64,000 nt of DNA from Mytilus trossulus (taxonomy: Eukaryota; Mollusca; Bivalvia; Mytilida; Mytilidae): the NCBI RefSeq assembly GCF_036588685.1, contig NC_086378.1, positions 41,827,578 through 41,891,577 of the forward strand, written 5' to 3'. A program made the position numbers and the translations under genes. This document shows positions 57,201-64,000 of the stretch, one piece after another; the first letter of the stretch is position 1; each line of letters begins with the position of its first letter. The notes beneath the pieces were generated by a model. That model made no database searches. It saw only the letters and a program-made list of their open reading frames with translations, and was not told where the DNA came from.

Positions 57201-58543
57201 TTGAGAATGGAAATGGGGAATGTGTCAAAGAGACAACAACCCGACCAAATAAAAAAACAACAGCAGAAGGTCACCAACGTACATGTATATATATATTTCG
57301 GCAAAAATTACCAGAGCAGAACGAAACGTTAACTCGATCTGTTACCCATCATAGTGGAATCGCATACCAAACATTGCCCAATATCTGGAGGCGTTTAGAA
57401 AAAAGTCTGGTTAACTGTTTTTTTCCAGATTCCCCAAATTTCGGCAAAAATCAGAGGAGCACAACGAAACGTAAACTCGATCTGTAACTCATCACAGTAG
57501 ACTCACATACCAAAAATCAACTCTATATCTTTAAAAAGGCGTTTAGAAAAAAATTAAAGAATGTTTCCATTGGCCACAGAAATATTTTTTTTTTTTTTAT
57601 TTTTTTTTTATGAAAGAGGCATTACTTAGGAACAGTTTAAGTGTGACCCCCAATTTCGAACTTGATCTGTGTTTTATGGTAATATTAAAGCATTTTATAT
57701 ACGTTTTATAAGATTTGGTTGAGGCAACTAAAGTTAGAGAATAGAAACGGCAGATTTAGCATTTTTTATTTTTATAAATGGCCATAACTCAAGAACGGTA
57801 ACATAGACACTCCCAAATTTCGAACTTGATAATCTTTTTATGGTAATAAGCATAATGTTTAAGTTTCATAATACATATAATAGGTTTTAATTGATTTTTG
57901 GCCCGTTTGAAATGGTCAAAAGGATTCAAATTAAACTATGTTTGATAGTTTATTCAAAAATTAAATCTTTGTGGCTTTTTGCCGGATATGCTGAAAACAA
58001 AAATTTACACTTTAACAGTAACACTCTAAATTGCAGACGTTGAAGTTATATGCATTTCATTATGATATGTTATATTATATTTTAAACTACTGTCTCGCGT
58101 TAGGATGAAGGTTGATCCGCCGGTCAAAACGTTTAAACCCGCTGCACATTTTATATGCCCCTGTCCTGATTAAACATGGATTTATGCATGGTCACCTTTG
58201 ATCTTGTCTTTCAACAAATAAACTTGCAATATTTCCAAAGCAAGTGTATTTGTGAAAAGTACACTTAGTTAGATACAAACAAAACAAGTATACTTTTAGT
58301 AAATGAGAAAGGTGAGAGACAACTCGACAAGTAAACATTATTAGCAAGGAAAGTGAACAAAAACAACACCACAAGATGAGAATAAACATTTTGTTTACTT
58401 TGTTGATATAAATTTGTTCAGAAGAAGTTAACAAGTGCACTTTCTGAAAGTCGGAGAGTTTAGAAAACAACTAAACAAGTACACAAAATGAAGTATACCA
58501 GATATGTTGCAATGCTACTAGCACACTAGTTGTATGGTATAAG
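54226..58543 (+). repeat. Left arm of the giant palindrome (element B)
   Basis: Near copy, inverted, of 58761-63164. The arm is itself bounded by ~480-bp inverted A units (54226-54700 and 58078-58543) running from GTGTGCTAGTAGCATTGCAA to ACCGG..AACCTTCA.CCTAACGCGAGACAG. The middle holds common repeats: GATCCGGCATCGGCG/CGGCGGCGGCGATG end (55785-55850), GAGGTCAAGG units (56100-56680) and R2 (57195-57285). Short frames such as 54868-55053 (minus) have mirror partners (62336-62521, plus), so their conservation reflects the palindrome, not selection. Confidence 0.88.
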
Positions 58544-58760
58544 TATGGAAGCTTATAATAGTCACGAGTTGAACAGTTCTCAGCGCAACTTGTTGAAATG
58601 AATAAGTGGTAAAGTTGCATTATATCCAACCTTGTGTACTTGGTAGTGTGTACTTGGTCAGTTATTTTCTAAACTTTCCGACTTTCAGAAAGTGTACTTG
58701 TTAACTTCTTCTGAACAAGTTGACTTTGACAAAGTGAACAAAAAGTATAGACTCCCCTTG
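58544..58760 (+). repeat. Central T unit of element B (palindrome spacer)
   Basis: TATGGAAGCTTATAATAGTC to TATAGACTCCCCTTGTATAC: a single terminal unit in left-end orientation at the centre of the palindrome. It is followed by the empty form of A's insertion site. Confidence 0.88.
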
Positions 58761-61700
58761 TATACCATACAACTAGTGTGCTAGTCGCATTGCAACATAT
58801 CTTGTATACTTCATTTTGTCACTTGTTTAGTTGTTTTCTTAACTTTCCGACTTTCAGAAAGTGCACTTGTTAACTTCTTCTGAACAAGTTTATATCAACA
58901 AAGTAAACAAAATGTTTATTCTCATCTTGTGGTGTTGTTTTTGTTCACTTTCCTTGCTAATAATGTTTACTTGTCGAGTTATCTCTCACCTTTCTCATTT
59001 ACTAAAAGTATACTTGTTTTGTTTGTATCTAACTAAGTGTACTTTTCACAAATACACTTGCTTTGGGAATATTGCAAGTTTATTTGTTGAAAGTCAAAAT
59101 CAAAGGTGACCATGCATGAATCCATGTTTAATCAGGACAGGGGCATATAAAATGTGCAGCGGGTTTAAACGTTTTGACCGGCATATCAACCTTCATCCTA
59201 ACGCGAGACAGTAGTTTAAAATATAACATATCATAATGAAATGCATATAACTTCAACGTCTGCAATTTAGAGTGCTACTGTTAAAGTATAAATTTTTGTT
59301 TTCAGCATATCCGACAAAAAGCCACAAAGATTTAATTTTTGAATAAACTATCAAACATAGTTTAATTTTAATCCTTTTGACCACAAAATGGATCAATTTC
59401 AAACGGGCCAAAAATCAATTAAAACCTAATATATGTATTATGAAACTTAAACATTATGCTTATTACCAATAAAAAGATTATCAAGTTCGAAATTTGGGAG
59501 TGTCTATGTTACCGTTCTTGAGTTATGGCCATTTATAAATATAAAAAATGCTAAATCTGCCGTTTCTATTCTCTAACTTTAGTTGCCTCAACCAAATCTT
59601 ATAAAACTTATATAAAATGCTTTAATATTACCATAAAACACAGATCAAGTTCGAAATTGGGGGTCACACTTAAACTGTTCCTGAGAAATGCCTCTTTTAT
59701 AAAAAAAATTAATAAAAAAAATATATATATTTCCAGGCGGGGGCATCTGTGGCCAATGGAAACATTCTTTAATTTGTTTCTAAACGACTTTTTAAAGATA
59801 TAGAGTTGATTTTTTGGTATGTGAGTCTACTGTGTTGAGTTACAGATCGAGTTTACGTTTCGTTGTGCTCCTCTGATTTTTGCCAAAATTTCTTTGGACA
59901 TTGAAAATTTCTGGAAAAAAACAGTTAACCAGACTTTTTTCTAAACGCCTCCAGATATTGGGCAATGTTTGGGATGCGATTCCACTACGATGGGTAACAG
60001 ATCGAGTTAACGTTTCGTTCTGCTCTGTTATTTTTTGCCGAAATTAGCTATATATATACGTTGGTGACCTTCTGTTGTTGTTTTTTTATTTGGTCGGGTT
60101 GTTGTCTCTTTGACACATTCCCCATTTCCATTCTCAATTTTATTGACGGTTTGTGAGTATTAGATACACCATGAGGGCGTTGTTATCCCGAGTTGGTATA
60201 TCTAATGTATACCTAAATATTATAATCAATGTAAATGATAGATTTCTATAATGCAAGAGGGGGCTGGTCTTTCAGCAATTTTGTCCTCATTTTATTGGAA
60301 AACATGATAAATGCAGGGTATTCAATTACATTTAACGACATTCTTGTGTTAGTAGTATATAATAATGACATACAAAATCATAATATTATAAAGGATATAT
60401 TTTTTAACTCTTGTGTAAAATAATGATATAAATATACGAATATATGATAGGATTGCCAATGAGACGATTTTCAAAGTGGCGCACTGCGAAGTTATCTAAA
60501 ATGACCCGAAATGACTTGAGTAAAACATATGAGACGGGACAAACCAACGGCCAGATTTATACCAACAAAAGTGCATACACTAAAATGTTTTTTCTTATTT
60601 ACTAGCCATTGACATTATGTTGATAGTCCTAACAAGAAAGTCTTACTACAACTATTACGTAAACTTAACACGATTAAAAAAAATGAGGTCAAGGCCATAT
60701 AAACCAAACAAGAAATACATGTACACCTTACAATCAATCAATACACTAAACATAGTTGACCTATTGCTTACATTTTCTTAGAAACAGACTTAACTAAGAA
60801 AACTAAACATTGACCAATGAACCATGAAAATGAGGTCTAGGTCAGAAGAACCAGACAGTCATGTACAGCTAAAAATCCTTACATGCACCAAATATCGTTG
60901 ACCTATAATTGCATATAGTCTTATAAAAAAAAGACAAAAAATCAAAAACTTAACTTTGACCACTGAACCACCGTCGGAAAATAAGATCAAGGTCAGAGTA
61001 CACCGGTCAGTTGGACATGTACGCCTTACAATCAAACCCTACACCAAATATAGTAGACTATTGCATACAGTAGAAACAGTCCAAAACACAAACACTTTAC
61101 AATAATCATTGAACGATGAAAATGAGGTCAAGGTCAGACGACACCTCACAATCATTACATACACCAAATATACTACACCTACTGTTTATAGTATCTGAGA
61201 TATGGACTTGACCACCAAAACTTAACCTTGTTCACTGATCCCTGAAAACTGTGTGACGGGCATGAGGACCTTGCAAGGTACTCGCATACCAAATATAGTT
61301 ACGGTATTACTCATAACAAGAGAGAAATTAACATTACAAAAAAATCTTAACTTTTTTTTAAGTAGTCACAAAACAATAAAAATATTAAAGGTCAAGAACA
61401 ATGGACACATGACAGACGGCAACTTTGTAACATAAGGCATCTATATACAAAGTATGAAGCACTCAAGTTTTCCACCTAAAACATATAGCTTTTGAAAAGT
61501 TATCTTACATCGCCGCCGCCGTAGCAGACGCCGATGCCGGATCACTTTCCCTAAGTCGAGCTTTAAGCGATAAAAGTCGCAGGCTCAAAAAACGAAAAAC
61601 GAAAAAAGGTGCGAGTCAAGGCTCCACTTTGAATGTGTACTTTGAACTATATTTGCCTATATTTAATAATTTAACCGTTTAGGTCTTGGACGCACGGTGT

Positions 61701-63164
61701 GTTGATTCATTGGCAATCATACCAACACATACATAAGTTTACATTGATGCATATTCTTTTAATATTTACATTTTTTTTTGTTTGGAATATTATCTTAAAA
61801 TTCATCTTGAAAAATAGTGGAAAACAGTTCAATATTTGACCAGAGGGTCGACTAAAGACGGTCAGTCTTGAGATTTCCAGGTACCAAGAGGACATTTTTG
61901 AAGTGAAGCACAACATGTTATCGTTTTTTCAGTACGTGTTCTCATTGAAAAATGAAGCTATTTACATCATTTACCCATTCAATAAGCTCTAACCTCATCA
62001 AATCGATAGAAATGGTTCAAATAAAGGAAAATGCAACTTTTAAATTTATTTCATCCTCATAACATGAAATGGGTGGTCTTGGATATATAATTCAAATCAT
62101 ATCTGATATGGATACCTTTCAATTTTCACACTAAACTAAAAATGAAATTAAAATTTCATAATAAGGTAATCTAAATTCCAACAATTCGTATTGATCATTA
62201 TAAAAAACTTATTTACTCAGTATTGCGTAGCAGCACGTCATTGAGCAACCTCATGGTTTTTAGCGAAATTGCAAGAAATCTTTAATTGAAAATAAATACA
62301 AATCTGTTCAGAAATTTCAAGGAGTAAAAATCATTTTGATACACTTCAATTATTGGGGTCCTTGCCGTTTCGGAATTAGGGACAATCAAGCGGTGAAAAT
62401 TAGTTTTCGGGTTTCCAGACAGTTTCCTATGTTTAAGTGTATTGCTTTCTTTAAAATTGCACCTAAAAAGGTTCTGAAATCTAATTTACTCGAAATTGCG
62501 CAACAAACAATTGAAAAATAAAAATGCAATGGGAATTAGTTTAAAGACTCGAATTGCTAAGGGTTATTTTATTATGATATTGGGCCCCGTTTGAAATTGG
62601 TCCACTTTGAGGTCAAAAGAGTCCAAAAATTAAACTTTGTTTGATAGTTTATTTAAAAATTGAATCTTTGTGGCTTTTTGCCGGATATGCTGAATCTAAC
62701 ACAAAAAAATATACTTTAACAGTAACACTGTCTCGCGTTAGGTTGAAGGTTGGCGCGCCGGTCAAAACGTTTAAACCCGCTGCACATTTTATATGCCCCT
62801 GTCCTGATTAGACACGGATTCTTGCATGGTTACCTTTGATCTTGACTTTCAACAAATAAACTTGCAATGTTTCCAAAGCAAGTGTATTTGTGAAAAGTAC
62901 ACTTAGTTAGATACAAACAAAACAAGTATACTTTTAGTAAATGAGAAAGGTGAGAAACAACTCGATAAGTAAACCTTTTTAGCAAGGAAAGTCAACAAAA
63001 ATGACTTCACAAGATGAGAATAAACATTTTGTTCACTTTGTTGATATAAACTTGTTCAGAAGAAGTTAACAAGTGCACTTTCTGAAAGTCGGAGAGTTTA
63101 GAAAACAACTAAACAAGTACACAAAATGAAGTATACAAGATGTGTTGCAATGCTAGTATCAGAC
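58761..63164 (-). repeat. Right arm of the giant palindrome (element B)
   Basis: Inverted copy of 54226-58543. Mirror landmarks include 58861-59109 versus 58192-58470, 61253-61435 versus 55914-56096, and 62336-62521 versus 54868-55053; coordinate sums fall from about 117390 at the outside to 117301 at the centre, so only small indels separate the arms. Confidence 0.88.
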
Positions 63165-63660
63165 AAGTTTAATGTTACAAGTGAACAAAGACCATGTACA
63201 CAAGGCGAGTCTTTACTTTTTTGTTCACTTTGTCAAAGTCAACTGGTTCAGAAAAAGTTAACAAGTACACTTTCTGAAAGTCGGAATGTTTAGAAAATAA
63301 CTAAAAAAGTACACCCAATCAAGTTAACAAGGTTGGATATAATGCAACATTACCACTTATTTATGTCAACAAGTTGAGCTGAGAACTGTTCAACTCGTGA
63401 CTATTATAAGCTTCCATATATAAGTGAACAAAGACCATGCACACAAGGAGAGTCTATACTTTTTGTTCACTTTGTCAAAGTCAACTTGTTCAGAAGAAGT
63501 TAACAAGTACACTTTCTGAAAGTCGGAAAGTTTAGAAAATAACTAAACAAGTACACACTACCAAGTACACAAGGTTGGATATAATGCAACTTTACCACTT
63601 ATTTATGTCAACAAGTTGAGCTGAGAACTGTTCAACTCGTGACTATTATAAGCTTCCATA
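63165..63660 (-). repeat. Element B right terminus: two reversed T units
   Basis: Reverse of the left terminus; GCTTCCATA ends at 63418 and 63660. Two units here against three on the left. Confidence 0.9.
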
Positions 63661-63666
63661 GAACAT
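63661..63666 (+). other. Target-site duplication GAACAT, right of element B
   Basis: Matches 35015-35020. Confidence 0.88.
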
Positions 63667-64000
63667 CGATGCGTTGCGAATGCCAGTTGATAAACAAACC
63701 CCTCATGAACACTTGCAAAAAAAGGGTTCAGTATCATTACCAAGAAAAATGTCCTGAACAAACAGAACATAATAAAACATAGTAATCTAACACGTAATAC
63801 AAAGTTTCAAGAAATTTGATCTAGTAATATGGTAGGATAGTACAGCTCACACAACTATAGAAATATCTCCAAAGTCCAAATAGGCTGCTGCGTAATTTGC
63901 GTTAACTGGAATTCTTAGACAATAATCAATATGCACATGTTGACTTTGTAATGCAAAACCTTTCAAACCTTCATTTTAAGAGAATCAATATTCAGTCGTT
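63667..64000. other. Flanking sequence, nothing recognised
   Basis: No open frame or repeat recognised in the last 334 bp. Confidence 0.4.

Larger units (their letters stand above)
35021..63660. mobile_element. Element B: outer TIR transposon, 28.6 kb including nested element A
   Basis: Left end TATGGAAGCTTATAATAG, right end its reverse complement, GAACAT on both sides. B is interrupted by element A (35799-54219). Removing A and one TSD leaves about 10.2 kb: terminal T units (35021-35798), a ~4.3-kb arm (54226-58543), one T unit (58544-58760), an inverted copy of the arm (58761-63164) and reversed T units (63165-63660). No transposase gene is seen in the B sequence itself, so it is probably non-autonomous. 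Confidence 0.85.

Noticed and set aside
54868-62521. Paired short frames in the two palindrome arms (54868/62336, 55914/61253, 58192/58861)
   Set aside because: Similarity follows from the inverted arms; no domain and repeat-derived composition.

Overview
The window is eukaryotic and looks like a marine mussel (Mytilidae, Mytilus-like). It is AT-rich, almost gene-free, and full of interspersed repeats that I recognise from mussel DNA: the 'gatgtggtatgattgccaatgagac' family, the 'ggtcgggttgttgtctctttgac' family, 'ctgatgagtctta..gacgaaac' motifs, 'gaaaatgaggtcaaggtcag' arrays, and Penelope-like retroelement debris. There are no prokaryotic features. The species call is inference from repeat content and from one host gene.

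Layout. (1) 1-20.4 kb: repeats only. These are a 167-bp satellite-like array (4.43-6.24 kb), ~190-bp and ~162-bp arrays (7-11.3 kb), duplicated low-copy segments (12.4-13.9 kb), foldback elements (13.87, 15.63-18.28, 18.29 kb) and broken Penelope-like elements. (2) 20.50-25.60 kb, minus strand: the one clear host gene, a three-exon orthologue of RBM7, the RRM subunit of the nuclear exosome targeting (NEXT) complex. Its introns are packed with palindromic mini-elements, some with clear target-site duplications (TSDs). (3) 27.5-31.1 kb: a frameshifted APE-type LINE of the Jockey/CR1 group with a 2A-like NPGP motif, PHD finger, endonuclease, RT and a GAATT tail. (4) 31.27-63.66 kb: a nest of three DNA transposons that share TAYGGAAGC termini and 6-bp TSDs.

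The nest is the most interesting part. Element C (31267-34980; 3.7 kb; TSD CAATGT) lies 34 bp outside the end of element B's left TSD. Element B (35021-63660; TSD GAACAT) is itself interrupted by element A (35799-54219; 18.4 kb; TSD AACTAG). Two uninterrupted copies of A's insertion site survive inside B. Without A, B is a ~10.2 kb structure that is largely one giant palindrome with ~4.3-kb arms. A has near-identical ~600-bp terminal inverted repeats (TIRs). Each TIR carries the same short inward-pointing exon with a consensus splice donor. The left copy precedes a multi-exon DDE integrase-like transposase gene (D, D, E visible; one 1-nt frameshift). The right copy faces a minus-strand RING-finger exon. 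The TAY termini, 6-bp TSD and IS3/rve-like integrase fit what I recall of the eukaryotic IS3EU superfamily, but this assignment was not checked against a database.

How the genes relate: RBM7 is an ordinary host gene embedded in repeats. The integrase is the likely mobiliser of A, and possibly of B and C in trans through the shared termini. The RING exon and the unidentified C ORFs are candidate cargo. The rest of A (39.7-53 kb) holds no convincing further coding sequence, only mussel repeats.
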